The translations under genes were made by a program, and so were the position numbers. From Chloroflexota bacterium (GTDB taxonomy: Bacteria > Chloroflexota > Anaerolineae > B4-G1), in assembly GCA_024232355.1 (NCBI GenBank), contig JAAEPW010000076.1:1-64000 (forward strand): a stretch of DNA of 64,000 nucleotides, read 5' to 3'. This document shows, piece by piece, positions 1 to 7,874 of this stretch (position 1 is the first letter of the stretch; each line of letters opens with the position of its first letter). Under the pieces are notes generated by a model that was not told where the DNA came from, made no database searches, and saw nothing but the letters and a program-made list of their open reading frames with translations.

Positions 1-140
1 AGGGAGTCGGTCCTCAGCTCATAAAAACCTTTGTTCAAATATGCCCACCCCCATATTTACTGGTATTCAAGTGACAAACCCCAGCATTTGGGAATGGTAA
101 GTTTGAAAATGTCATTATTAAAAATTTGGACTGACTCCCT
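1..140. repeat. inverted-repeat bounded segment at the window edge
   Basis: Bases 1-12 and 129-140 are inverted repeats with a single mismatch (agggagtcggtc against agggagtcagtc on the other strand). A smaller hairpin (aaatatg/catattt) lies between them near 37-57. There is no coding potential. It could be a small non-autonomous element next to the recombinase gene, but the left edge is the end of the window, so the true boundary is unknown. Confidence 0.35.
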
Positions 141-209
141 GATTAGAAGGCAGTTTTTCATCTAACGGATAGTTAGTATATCCCCACTCCCCACAGAAGT
201 CAAAAAAGA

Positions 210-230
210 ACCGCCCCAAGTCGGGGCGGC
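210..230 (-). terminator. rho-independent terminator of the recombinase gene
   Basis: Read on the minus strand, a 7-bp G/C stem (ccgcccc/ggggcgg, 5-base loop) is followed by a T-rich run (ttctttttt). It lies about 50 bases past the stop codon of the minus-strand recombinase. Confidence 0.75.
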
Positions 231-282
231 TGTTTCAGTACCATTTATGCACCAGTTTTAGCAAATAGTAGTTATATTAAAC

Positions 283-1251
283 TCATCCCACCGGTGAAAA
301 TGCCCATTTAGCGAGGTCTGAGCGTTCCAAGTGATCGAGGTATCGCTGTGTTGGCGCAAGCGTAGAATGTCCAAGCATCTTTTGCACTACTACCGCACTC
401 GCTCCACCTCTCAGTGTTTCGATTGCCATTGTATGTCTTAGACTGTGTGGTGATATGGGCTTTTGGATGCCCGCTTTTCGCGCTAGTTCCTTGACTATCT
501 GCCACGCCCTCACAGATGTCATCCTGGGACTTTGACGAGTGCAAAAGAGAAACGTATCCTTGTCCGTCTTGTTGGTCAGATCGCGCCCGCTGTCAGCAAT
601 CCAGACCTTGATGGTATCCATCACCGATGCTGCTACCGGTACGAATCTGTCCTTTCGCCCCTTGCCCATCTTGACCAATACCCACCAGTTGCCCGCCTCA
701 TCCTGGGAAAAATTCTCCAATCGCACCTTGACCAACTCGGAAACCCGGAGCCCTGCGCCAAGCCCCAATGTTATCAAAGCGTGCTCTCTAGGGTTGCTAT
801 CCTGGGCCATGGTCAAAAGTGCAACTCTCTCGGATTGGTTCAATACCTCATACGGCTTTTCAACTGTTGACTTGGGGGACTTGAGGACAAACGCGATTGC
901 GTCTTTGCTCAGGCCGGTGATGCCAGTCACCAAGCAGAAGCGCAAGAACTGGCGCAATCCTGCGAGTTTCAGGTTCACCGTTGCGGGTGAAAGCTTATCT
1001 TCTCTCTCAGCATCCAGACGTGAAACCAGCCAGCCACGATACTCTGCTAACAGCTTTGCTGTGACGTCTGAAACGTAATCAACTTCCATAGCTCCCATTG
1101 CCTCAATAACGGCTCTCTGATAGGCCATTGCCGTCCTGGGACTGTTCAGAGTGTTCAGAAACGTGTCAAGTGCCTCTCGCCACTTGACGGGTGGGATCGT
1201 GCTCCCCACGAGATCCGTCCGGTGCTGTGGGGTCAATGCTCTATTGTTCAT
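283..1251 (-). CDS. tyrosine recombinase, XerC/XerD-like
   Basis: A 322-residue site-specific tyrosine recombinase. The N-terminal SAM-like DNA-binding domain (about 28-115) precedes the catalytic domain (about 135-315). All the catalytic residues can be seen: Arg in GAGLRVSE (about 167), Lys in the beta-hairpin GKGRKDR, His269 and Arg272 in HSLRH, His295 in LGHST and nucleophile Tyr304 in TQRYL. Length and motifs fit XerC/D and integron- or phage-type integrases equally well. The start is supported by GGAGG about 12 bases upstream. A terminator follows at 210-230. No xer partner genes, dif site or phage genes are visible, so it could be a housekeeping Xer protein or the recombinase of a small mobile element. 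The family call is firm; the role is inferred. Confidence 0.85.
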   Translation of the reverse strand: MNNRALTPQHRTDLVGSTIPPVKWREALDTFLNTLNSPRTAMAYQRAVIEAMGAMEVDYVSDVTAKLLAEYRGWLVSRLDAEREDKLSPATVNLKLAGLRQFLRFCLVTGITGLSKDAIAFVLKSPKSTVEKPYEVLNQSERVALLTMAQDSNPREHALITLGLGAGLRVSELVKVRLENFSQDEAGNWWVLVKMGKGRKDRFVPVAASVMDTIKVWIADSGRDLTNKTDKDTFLFCTRQSPRMTSVRAWQIVKELARKAGIQKPISPHSLRHTMAIETLRGGASAVVVQKMLGHSTLAPTQRYLDHLERSDLAKWAFSPVG

Positions 1252-1257
1252 CGGCTG

Positions 1258-1473
1258 TTACTCCCTCCATTCTATGCTCTTGACAGAGGTAGCAAAAGGC
1301 GATAATTGAGGTAATGGACTTTGCCCAATTCGACCGGCTATGGGGGAACCATTTGAGCCAACTATGCAATCAAGCTCAAACTTAATGCCGAATTTGGGTA
1401 AGAGGATTCGGCAATCCAGCGGGAGCATCACGTCTCTTGCGTCTTGTGTCTTTTTACCCTTTGACCGACCCAT
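1258..1473 (-). pseudogene. short ORF, possible 3' relic of a larger gene
   Basis: A 71-codon frame starts with GRSKGKKTQDARD and ends with the stop codon inside the ribosome-binding region of the recombinase gene. Upstream the same frame reads on plausibly (LLTAGGFISIILP just before the Met) and is broken by one TGA at 1516-1518, beyond which it stays open towards about 1600. A GG-F-x-x-x-LP segment recalls the motif region of adenine-specific DNA methylases, but this rests on one short motif. It may be a decayed gene, a small unknown protein, or chance. The 1474-1604 gap holds nothing else I can recognise. Confidence 0.3.
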
Positions 1474-1604
1474 CGGCAGAATGATCGAGATGAACCCGCC
1501 CGCGGTCAGCAGATGTCAGTCTTGGCCCCTCGAACCGATCAACTCGCTCAACGCGGCGGTCACCGTCGTGACGCTCGATCTACCTGACGCGGATCGCACA
1601 CCAC

Positions 1605-2453
1605 CTACTGAAATTTTTCCAATCGCCCTGCGACTTTTTGCGCAAACCGATCTATAAATCCCTGAACGTACTCGTGTATATCCCTAGAGGGATCCAGGAC
1701 CAGGGGCATCAGGTCCATCGCGAAACCCATTCCGGTAGCCACATCCGTTTCGTGGGGCGCGTAATACGTCGCGTTTGCGCGCCGCCGCCCCATTGACGCC
1801 AGATCATATCGCTTCCCGCCACAAATCTGTGAATCAAACACACCTAACAATGCCACCTGCAAGCTCTCGTGAGCCGAGATATCAAAGACGACCTTTTCCG
1901 CGTCTACCATCCAGTCCAGATCGCGCCACACCTCGCAGCCATATAAATGCTTTGGCTGGTCGTCAACCGGTAGATTGCGGACAGCCTCAATCACGCGCAG
2001 GGTTACGGCCACGTGGGTGTCGTGTTTGTCGGCCAAGTTGTGTACGTACACCACTTGGGGTCTGGTGACTTTTAGCAGCGTCTCAATATCCTCCACAACT
2101 GCCTTATTTGCACTGTCCTTGACCATCGAACTGGGATAATCGAGCAGCACTTGGGCCGCGTACTCGCCCACCACAGCGGCTTTCTTTTGCTCCTTGCGCC
2201 GAATAGTCTGCATCTCCCCGTCCGTATAATTCGCGTACACGTCATTCCTCGGCGACCCACTGCCATTGGTGACGACAACGCCAGTGAACCACTTGTCGTC
2301 GCGCTGGAAGCACTTGAGAATGCCATCATAAGCCATGATCTCCAAGTCATCCTGGTGCGCGCCGATCGCCAGATGCGTCGTCCGGGCCAGGGCCTCGCCG
2401 GTGGAGAGTCCATCAGGAACAAAGATTTCTGCTGTATCGAGAGTTAGTTTCAT
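1605..2453 (-). CDS. PIG-L/LmbE family deacetylase
   Basis: A 282-residue predicted zinc-dependent deacetylase of the PIG-L/LmbE family, whose members remove acetyl groups from N-acetylglucosamine-type sugars in GPI, mycothiol, bacillithiol or chitobiose metabolism. The metal site is visible: AHQDD near the N-terminus (the family consensus is AHPDD; Gln replaces Pro here) and the downstream HDTHVAV segment that gives the third ligand. The open frame extends upstream to 2882 into the kinase gene, but that part is out-of-frame shadow. The Met at 2453, 11 bases after the kinase stop, is the natural start. It is the third gene of a ROK regulator-ROK kinase-deacetylase operon, which suggests an amino-sugar or glycoside substrate. 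The substrate itself cannot be read from the sequence. Confidence 0.8.
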   Translation of the reverse strand: MKLTLDTAEIFVPDGLSTGEALARTTHLAIGAHQDDLEIMAYDGILKCFQRDDKWFTGVVVTNGSGSPRNDVYANYTDGEMQTIRRKEQKKAAVVGEYAAQVLLDYPSSMVKDSANKAVVEDIETLLKVTRPQVVYVHNLADKHDTHVAVTLRVIEAVRNLPVDDQPKHLYGCEVWRDLDWMVDAEKVVFDISAHESLQVALLGVFDSQICGGKRYDLASMGRRRANATYYAPHETDVATGMGFAMDLMPLVLDPSRDIHEYVQGFIDRFAQKVAGRLEKFQ

Positions 2454-2464
2454 TTGTTGTATCC

Positions 2465-3862
2465 TTAACCAAGCGCCGGAAGGCTGGCCGCTGCGATAGA
2501 TTGGCCGACACGCCGGCTTTTTTCGTCGGGCAACTGGATGTTGATGCGGTCCGCCAGTTCCGGGAACTCGGACCAGAGCACTTTTCTGGCGCCATCCACG
2601 ATGAGGGAGCCGCCTTTTCCCGAAGTGCAGCGACCCAGAATCAACACGTGCTTTAGGTCGTAGAAATCGGCATAGTGGGCAATGGTATATCCCATATAGA
2701 CGCCCATGCTCTGCCAGATTTTCGTCGCGCCCTCGTGGCCTATTTCCAGTTTTTCCTGGACAAACTTTAACTTTTTGGCGGGCGTGACGTCGGTGGGAAC
2801 TTTTATCCCAACCTTGGGCGCGAGGCGGAACACGCATTGTTGCGAGAAATACAGCGCGCCACACCCTCTGTCGCCGGACCACTCGTCCACGGGGGCATTT
2901 GGGCTATAGTCCACTGGCGCAAATGCCAACTCGTTCAGCCAGCCGGTGATGTTTCCCTCCATATTCACATAGCCGCTGGCCTCGCTCGATCCGAGCGCGA
3001 TACCGAGCACGCCATTATCCTCCAACGACATTGAGCCTGCCAGCGCGGTCACGTCTCCATCGTTCACGATTTCCAAAGAGACATTCATCTCGTCACGGAT
3101 GCGAAAGAACAGATTCCTGACCTTGTCGTACCGGTTCTCCGGGATACCACGGAACAGTGAGGCCACCCGGACCTTGTTATCGACGTAAATGCCCGCCGAA
3201 CTGCCGCCGATCGCGTCCACGTGAGGCATTTTGGAAGCCGCGGTCTGTAACGCCGTCATAACCTCGCGATAATGATACGACGGATCGTTTTGTATGCCCG
3301 GCTCCCACACAACTTCCTCACTGTAGATCGCCTCTCCGTCGATTACGGCCGAGACCTTGCGGTCCGAAGCGCCCAGGTCGAACCCAATGCGGCATCCGTC
3401 CAGGTGTCGGCCTAACGGCTTGCCGCGCTCCCGTTCAGCCGGGACTTGAGAAGGATCACAAGGAATCACCGTGAACGTCTTTTCATAAACGTTCTCTCCC
3501 ATAAAGTTGTGATCAAACTCGCGGGCGTCACCGGGCGCATAACAATTCTTGAGATAATTTCCAATACTCTTTGGGCCACCCACGTATACCTTCCAACCGC
3601 CTCGTTGCCAGAGCAAAAACTTGAACAATCGCTCAGCATACGTCAAGTTTGCTTGAGATCGAGGGTGGCTTTCTGGGAAAACCCTGGTCTCAAAGCGTGA
3701 TACAGACCCTCCAGGTCGCTCCAGCCCAAACACGAGCGGCACGCCAATACCGGAACTCTTGACTTCTTTTTGAAACGCCCGGTTCGCCAAAACGGCTGGC
3801 CGAAAGTCTGCGTCGAGTGGGGGCAGAAACTTTGGTTCCACCAGTTTAAAAGCTTGATCCAT
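2465..3862 (-). CDS. ROK-like sugar kinase with N-terminal extension
   Basis: About 465 residues. After a roughly 150-residue N-terminal region of no recognised type, an actin-like ATPase fold begins with the phosphate-1 loop IGFDLGASDRK and continues with GGSSAGIYVD and NDGDVTALAG, which match the ROK/NBD-HSP70 sugar kinase pattern. The ROK zinc motif CxCGxxGCxE is absent; only GDRGCG resembles part of it. Two Mets occur at the start (3868 and 3862). AAAGGA ends directly before the first and 6 bases before the second, so 3862 is preferred. It sits 24 bases after the ROK regulator and 11 bases before the deacetylase. It is probably a kinase or sugar-binding protein of the same pathway. The long N-terminus and missing zinc site set it apart from ordinary glucokinases. 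Confidence 0.65.
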   Translation of the reverse strand: MDQAFKLVEPKFLPPLDADFRPAVLANRAFQKEVKSSGIGVPLVFGLERPGGSVSRFETRVFPESHPRSQANLTYAERLFKFLLWQRGGWKVYVGGPKSIGNYLKNCYAPGDAREFDHNFMGENVYEKTFTVIPCDPSQVPAERERGKPLGRHLDGCRIGFDLGASDRKVSAVIDGEAIYSEEVVWEPGIQNDPSYHYREVMTALQTAASKMPHVDAIGGSSAGIYVDNKVRVASLFRGIPENRYDKVRNLFFRIRDEMNVSLEIVNDGDVTALAGSMSLEDNGVLGIALGSSEASGYVNMEGNITGWLNELAFAPVDYSPNAPVDEWSGDRGCGALYFSQQCVFRLAPKVGIKVPTDVTPAKKLKFVQEKLEIGHEGATKIWQSMGVYMGYTIAHYADFYDLKHVLILGRCTSGKGGSLIVDGARKVLWSEFPELADRINIQLPDEKSRRVGQSIAAASLPALG

Positions 3863-3886
3863 ATCCATTCCTTTGCGATCCAGTCT

Positions 3887-5128
3887 CTAGACAATTCCGT
3901 TTCTGTACTGAATTTCATTTGCCGATGGGGCAAACAATCCCAGTTCGTACGTCAGAACCAGGGCCGATGCACCCAGAATGACAATATCTTTGCCGATGCT
4001 CGAAATCCCGATCTCGGTTTCGTTGGCCAACGTCGTCAAGCATCGCTCAGACATCTCTTGTTTGATCACGTCGATCCAGCTTGGGCCAAAACACGTCACA
4101 CTGCCCGTCACCAAAATGTGCCGGATGTTGAGCACACTGACGAGGCTGGCTATCACGGTGCCCAAGTGGCGCCCTGCTTCCTCTATCATCTGCTGCACGG
4201 CCTCATCACCGGCATTGGATGCCTGGCAAACTGTGTCGATTGTGATCTCGTCGGAGGACGAGACAAATTGATGCAATGGCGAATCCGGGTTGTCACGAGC
4301 AATCGCTTGAGCGCGCTGGACAATGGCCCTGCCGCTCAATACTGTCTCGAGGCATCCCAGGTTTCCGCACCGACACCGCTCGCCGTTTTCGACAACGGTG
4401 ATATGGCCGATCTCGCCAGCGCCAAATGCGTCGCCATAGAAAAGCCGACCGCCGAGCACAATTCCAGAACCGATACCGTTTTCGATCTTGACCACCACAA
4501 GATTTTCGACGTCTTTGATTTGGCCAAAGGTATGTTCTGCCAGGGCACCGACCTGAGAGTCGTTGGCCACGTAAACGGGCAGGTTGTAGCGCTCCTGTAA
4601 AAGACTGCGCAAGGGAAGGTTGTTCCAGTCCAAGTTGACCGCTCGACGCACGATGCCATTGACGGGATCCATCAACCCCGGTGTACCAATGCCAATGCCC
4701 AGCAGGGGGCTGTCTGTTGCAGCGACCAACTCGTCAATCACATCGTATACCAGCGCCAGTGCGACATCTCCATCCCGACCCTGCAGGGGCAGGTGAAGCC
4801 GGTGTTTGATCTTTCCTCTCAAGTTGACCACCGCACCACGAAATTCACCGCTGGCCAGGTCGATGCCAATCAAGTGATACGAGTCGTCTGCTACACTCAG
4901 CAGAATCGGGGGTTTGCCGCCCGCCGATGGCCCGTATCCAACTTCTTCCACCAAGCCGCTCTCCATCAGATCAGCGACTACATCGGACACGGTAGGACGG
5001 GTGAGTTGGGTTGCGCGGGCGATATCGGCGCGACTGATGGTGTCCCGGCCGTAGATGGTTTTGAGCACCAAACGACTGTTATACACCCTTGTTTGTTTGC
5101 GTGTGGCTTTTGAGATTGGACGTTTCAT
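3887..5128 (-). CDS. ROK family transcriptional repressor (NagC/XylR type)
   Basis: 413 residues. An N-terminal winged-helix domain (about 15-75; SRADIARATQLTRPTVSDVV is the helix-turn-helix) is followed by a ROK sugar-binding domain. That domain has LIGIDLASGEFRGAVV, the GIGTPG and NDSQVGALAE motifs, the GEIGH histidine and the zinc motif CRCGNLGCLE. Known ROK regulators repress sugar uptake and catabolic operons and are released by a sugar or sugar phosphate. It is the first gene of the minus-strand operon and is divergent from the aldo/keto reductase. An inverted repeat covering both promoters (5192-5240) is the likely operator. The inducer is unknown; an amino sugar is plausible given the downstream deacetylase. 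Confidence 0.88.
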   Translation of the reverse strand: MKRPISKATRKQTRVYNSRLVLKTIYGRDTISRADIARATQLTRPTVSDVVADLMESGLVEEVGYGPSAGGKPPILLSVADDSYHLIGIDLASGEFRGAVVNLRGKIKHRLHLPLQGRDGDVALALVYDVIDELVAATDSPLLGIGIGTPGLMDPVNGIVRRAVNLDWNNLPLRSLLQERYNLPVYVANDSQVGALAEHTFGQIKDVENLVVVKIENGIGSGIVLGGRLFYGDAFGAGEIGHITVVENGERCRCGNLGCLETVLSGRAIVQRAQAIARDNPDSPLHQFVSSSDEITIDTVCQASNAGDEAVQQMIEEAGRHLGTVIASLVSVLNIRHILVTGSVTCFGPSWIDVIKQEMSERCLTTLANETEIGISSIGKDIVILGASALVLTYELGLFAPSANEIQYRNGIV

Positions 5129-5173
5129 CAGGATAAGAGTTTTCTTTGATAGTAAAGATTACTTACAAAGTAT

Positions 5174-5201
5174 ATTATACAACAGTTTTCCCGTTTGTCA
5201 A
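5174..5201 (-). promoter_or_regulatory. promoter of the ROK operon
   Basis: On the minus strand TTGACA (5196-5201) is followed after 16 bases by TATAAT (5174-5179), about 45 bases before the ROK regulator start. Both hexamers match the sigma-70 consensus exactly. Confidence 0.75.
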
Positions 5202-5240
5202 GAAATTTGCTTTTAAAGCAGTTGATTTCCTTGACAAACG
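5192..5240. promoter_or_regulatory. inverted repeat spanning divergent promoters, likely ROK operator
   Basis: cgtttgtcaa (5192-5201) and ttgacaaacg (5231-5240) are a perfect 10-bp inverted repeat, and similarity continues a few bases inward. Each arm contains the -35 box of one of the two divergent promoters, and a small palindrome (gcttt-t-aaagc, 5209-5219) lies near the centre. Binding here could control both directions at once. The identity of the bound protein is inferred from the adjacent ROK gene. Confidence 0.5.
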
Positions 5241-5259
5241 CGCCCAAATGGTGTTCAAT
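5231..5259 (+). promoter_or_regulatory. promoter of the aldo/keto reductase gene
   Basis: TTGACA (5231-5236) lies 17 bases before TTCAAT (5254-5259), a weaker -10. AAGGAG follows just before the start codon of the reductase. Confidence 0.5.
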
Positions 5260-5291
5260 TTACATAATCACGAACAAGGAGAGCGACAACT

Positions 5292-6485
5292 ATGCAATAC
5301 CGCAAAATGGGGTCTTTGGATTGGAAGGTTTCGGCGTTGGGACTTGGCTGTATGCGCTTGCCGTCGAGAAGAATCAATCGGATGAGGGCCGACACAGAAA
5401 AGTCTATCCACCTCATCCGCTATGGCATCGACCTGGGGATCAACTATATCGATACGGCTTGGCCCTACCATCTGGGAGACAGCGAAAAGATACTTGGGCA
5501 GGTATTAAAAGATGGCTATCGCGAGCGCGTTTACTTGGTCACAAAGTTGTTCATGCCTATGGTCCGGGAAGCACAAGATTTTGACCGCTACCTGGACAGG
5601 CAACTGGAGAGGCTGCAAACTGATTATCTGGACATGTACTTGTTCCATGGGTTGAACGCGGGGGGATTTGAAAAGGTGAAACGGCTGGGGCTGATCGAAA
5701 AGATGGTAAAAGCTCAGAGGCAGGGGCGAATTCACCACATTGGGTTCTCGTTCCACGACACGCTCCCCGTCTTTAAAGAGATCATCGACTATTACGATTG
5801 GGATATGACACAGATTCAGTACAACTATATGGACACCGGCATACAAGCGACCACAGACGGCCTGACCTATGCGCACAGCAAAGGTATTGCTGTGGTCGTC
5901 ATGGAGCCGATAAAGGGCGGGGTGTTGGCCAATCCTCCGGCGGAAGCGCTCGACATTATGAGATCAGCAGGGATTGACCGCACGCCGGTAGATTGGGCGT
6001 TGCAATTTCTCTGGAATCGCCCGGAAGTTTCGGTGGTGCTGAGTGGTATGGGATCCCGGCAAATGGTCGGCGAAAACTGTGCCAGCGCTGACCGGTCTGG
6101 CATCGGCTCTTTGAGTGCTGAGGAAGAGGCTGTGATTGCCAGGCTCGCCGAGGTGTATCGAAGCAAGATTCTTGTGCCATGCACTGCTTGCGGGTACTGT
6201 ATGCCCTGTCCGGCGAGCGTCAATATCCCCCAAAACTTTGCTATCCTGAACAACGTTTCTATAGAGCAAAGTCGTATGATGCGCTGGATGGTGAAAAGAG
6301 GATACAACAAGTTGGTTGGTTCCAAGGAAAAGCTCGACAAACAGAATCCGAACGGCAACGCATCTTTATGCATCAACTGTGGTAAATGCCTGGAAAAGTG
6401 CCCGCAACAGATCGACATTCCGGTAGAGTTGGAAAAGGTGCACGCTATTTTGGGAAAACGTGGGCGAATCTCGGAGCACTATTAG
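5292..6485 (+). CDS. aldo/keto reductase with C-terminal 4Fe-4S ferredoxin domain
   Basis: 397 residues. The N-terminal TIM-barrel of the aldo/keto reductase family (about 1-280) shows GLGCMRLPS, the IDTAWPY active-site segment with the catalytic Asp and Tyr, and VTKLF with the catalytic Lys. A C-terminal module carries two cysteine clusters: CTACGYCMPC near residue 298 and CINCGKCLEKCP near 361. The second is a classical 4Fe-4S motif. Such ferredoxin-type AKRs are common in anaerobes and may exchange electrons with ferredoxin as well as NAD(P)H. RBS AAGGAG lies 8-10 bases upstream. It is divergent from the ROK operon and shares its control region, so its substrate is probably the same sugar or a derived aldehyde/keto sugar. 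It is not linked to another oxidoreductase here. Confidence 0.85.
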   Translation: MQYRKMGSLDWKVSALGLGCMRLPSRRINRMRADTEKSIHLIRYGIDLGINYIDTAWPYHLGDSEKILGQVLKDGYRERVYLVTKLFMPMVREAQDFDRYLDRQLERLQTDYLDMYLFHGLNAGGFEKVKRLGLIEKMVKAQRQGRIHHIGFSFHDTLPVFKEIIDYYDWDMTQIQYNYMDTGIQATTDGLTYAHSKGIAVVVMEPIKGGVLANPPAEALDIMRSAGIDRTPVDWALQFLWNRPEVSVVLSGMGSRQMVGENCASADRSGIGSLSAEEEAVIARLAEVYRSKILVPCTACGYCMPCPASVNIPQNFAILNNVSIEQSRMMRWMVKRGYNKLVGSKEKLDKQNPNGNASLCINCGKCLEKCPQQIDIPVELEKVHAILGKRGRISEHY

Positions 6486-6520
6486 TGCAAGAGCATTTGG
6501 GAGGCAGTGATTAACTTTGA

Positions 6521-6605
6521 TCGCCCGACGCTGAACCGTCGGGCCAAGAGCAAAACCCTCCTACGGAGGCTCCTAAAAGCCCGCGGAGCGGGGTTAAGCT
6601 TTTAG
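6521..6605 (+). repeat. dispersed double-hairpin repeat, copy 1, with a distal hairpin
   Basis: The 51-base core (6521-6571) recurs with six mismatches on the opposite strand at 30171-30221. Each copy holds a 7-bp hairpin (cccgacg/cgtcggg here) and a smaller cctcc/ggagg hairpin. In this copy an 8-bp inverted repeat ctaaaagc/gcttttag (6573-6580, 6598-6605) follows. It lies just past the aldo/keto reductase stop and might act as a terminator or RNA stabiliser. The gap 6606-6700 shows nothing else. Confidence 0.65.
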
Positions 6606-6700
6606 CCGGGGAGGGGGCAGCGCTCGGCGGGTCTTGATAAGACAGCAACATGTATAACTCTTAATCAGATCACAGAAAACGCTAGTACCAGTGATACCAT

Positions 6701-7360
6701 TTATGGGCTGGCATTCGCAGGTTCTGACTCTATCGGACGGCGTGATTGCACATTGAATAACTTGAAACCCCACTGCACTGCAGGACCGATCAAAAGTGCA
6801 AAAATTATTGTGCCGATCCCAGCTGGGCCACCCAGCAGCCAGCCAAGCATTAGAACGATCACTTCAATACTGCCGCGCGCTAGACGCAGACTCCACCCGC
6901 TGTGTCTCTCCACAGCCAACATCAAGGTGTCACGCGGTCCTGCCCCGGCATCCACCCCGATGTAGATGGGAGAGGCCAGCCCCATGAGCAAAACCGACGC
7001 CAGCAGCATGGCTATCTGCGGCAACAAATTACCCGTCACCGGTGGGATTATGGATAGTGCCAGATCCATCCACGGGCCAATGAACAAGATGTTGCCCAAC
7101 GTTCCCCAGCCTATGCGCTCTCGTAGAATCAGTGAACCAACCAGCACAAAGATGCCGATTATCATAGTCGTTATTCCGGGTGTCAGGCCAGAGATTTGTG
7201 AGAGTGCCACTGTCAACATGACCCACGGGCTGGTTCCCAGATTGGCACGGATCAATATAGCAATCGATGACCCAAAGAGAGCGAAACCCACCTGGATTAC
7301 GACAAAATCACGAAAGAATGTTTTCCAGCGTATTGGTTTAAACATGTGCACCATCGGCAT
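6701..7360 (-). CDS. YczE/YitT-type integral membrane protein
   Basis: 219 residues with about five hydrophobic segments. Features shared with the YczE family include ILIRANLGTSPWVML near residue 37, PGITTMIIG and the PIYIGVDAGAGPRDTLML segment near 130. Members are uncharacterised membrane proteins, some found beside surfactin-type genes in Bacillus. It stands alone on the minus strand, convergent with the aldo/keto reductase. The start at 7360 has only a weak GTAGAG upstream; the Met five codons later is an alternative. The function is unknown. Confidence 0.7.
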   Translation of the reverse strand: MPMVHMFKPIRWKTFFRDFVVIQVGFALFGSSIAILIRANLGTSPWVMLTVALSQISGLTPGITTMIIGIFVLVGSLILRERIGWGTLGNILFIGPWMDLALSIIPPVTGNLLPQIAMLLASVLLMGLASPIYIGVDAGAGPRDTLMLAVERHSGWSLRLARGSIEVIVLMLGWLLGGPAGIGTIIFALLIGPAVQWGFKLFNVQSRRPIESEPANASP

Positions 7361-7415
7361 ACTCTACATCAGCATATCCGATTCGTCAAGTATGCTTGTT
7401 TTATCCAAATCATCG

Positions 7416-7566
7416 TGGCTCTCTGGGACTTTGCGGGGTGAGACCCTAAAGGTTTCGCTCAAGACTGTGCAGACAATGTTTTGTGCCGGATAATGGTCCT
7501 TTTTCGTCATATTTTGCACCAAAACCTTTAGGGTCTGCGCCTGACCCCGCGAAATCCCAAAGAGCC
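7416..7566. repeat. MITE-like inverted-repeat element
   Basis: The arms 7416-7455 and 7522-7566 are imperfect inverted repeats of 40 and 45 bases. The first runs from tggctctctgggac to gaccctaaaggttt; the second is its complement with an insertion. About 66 bases lie between them with no coding frame. The layout is that of a non-autonomous mobile element or long hairpin. It fills the gap between the YczE-like gene and the lipoprotein promoter. Confidence 0.65.
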
Positions 7567-7784
7567 ATCACCGTTTAAGAAATGCGCTCACCACCAACGA
7601 CGGAACGCGTACCAGCTACTCTTTGATAGCAGGAACCCGAGCGTGACCAATTCCGAAACGCAAGCAGATGGTGATCCGCGATGACGAGCGCATCAGTATT
7701 GCACCAGTGGGGTGTTGAACGGAAACGAGTGATTCTTGAACAGGAATCAGATGAACTATGATGGGGAGGTCTGACACTGTCAAA

Positions 7785-7840
7785 TGGTAACTCTGTGGTA
7801 ACTTTGTAGTGAACTTGTGGTAACTTGGGTACTGTATGAT
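7785..7840 (+). promoter_or_regulatory. four 11-bp tandem direct repeats at a promoter
   Basis: tggtaactctg, tggtaactttg, tagtgaacttg and tggtaacttgg follow each other without gaps at 7785, 7796, 7807 and 7818. The last overlaps the -35 position of a likely -10 box TATGAT (7835-7840) of the lipoprotein gene. An 11-bp period puts all sites on one face of the helix, as for SARP and OmpR-type activators. The regulator is not known. 7567-7784 holds nothing else that I can identify. Confidence 0.6.
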
Positions 7841-7874
7841 AACGATACAAAATAATTTGATCAAGGAAAAATAA

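Noticed and set aside
1..282. Attachment site for the recombinase
   Set aside because: No dif-like palindrome or tRNA end is visible; only a short inverted repeat at the window edge.
3770..4600. Long plus-strand ORF over the ROK regulator
   Set aside because: Antisense shadow of a gene with clear family motifs; its translation has no recognisable domain.
6521..6571. Paired hairpins considered as an ANTAR target
   Set aside because: The six-base loop (ctgaac) lacks the A1 and G4 expected in ANTAR hexaloops on either strand.
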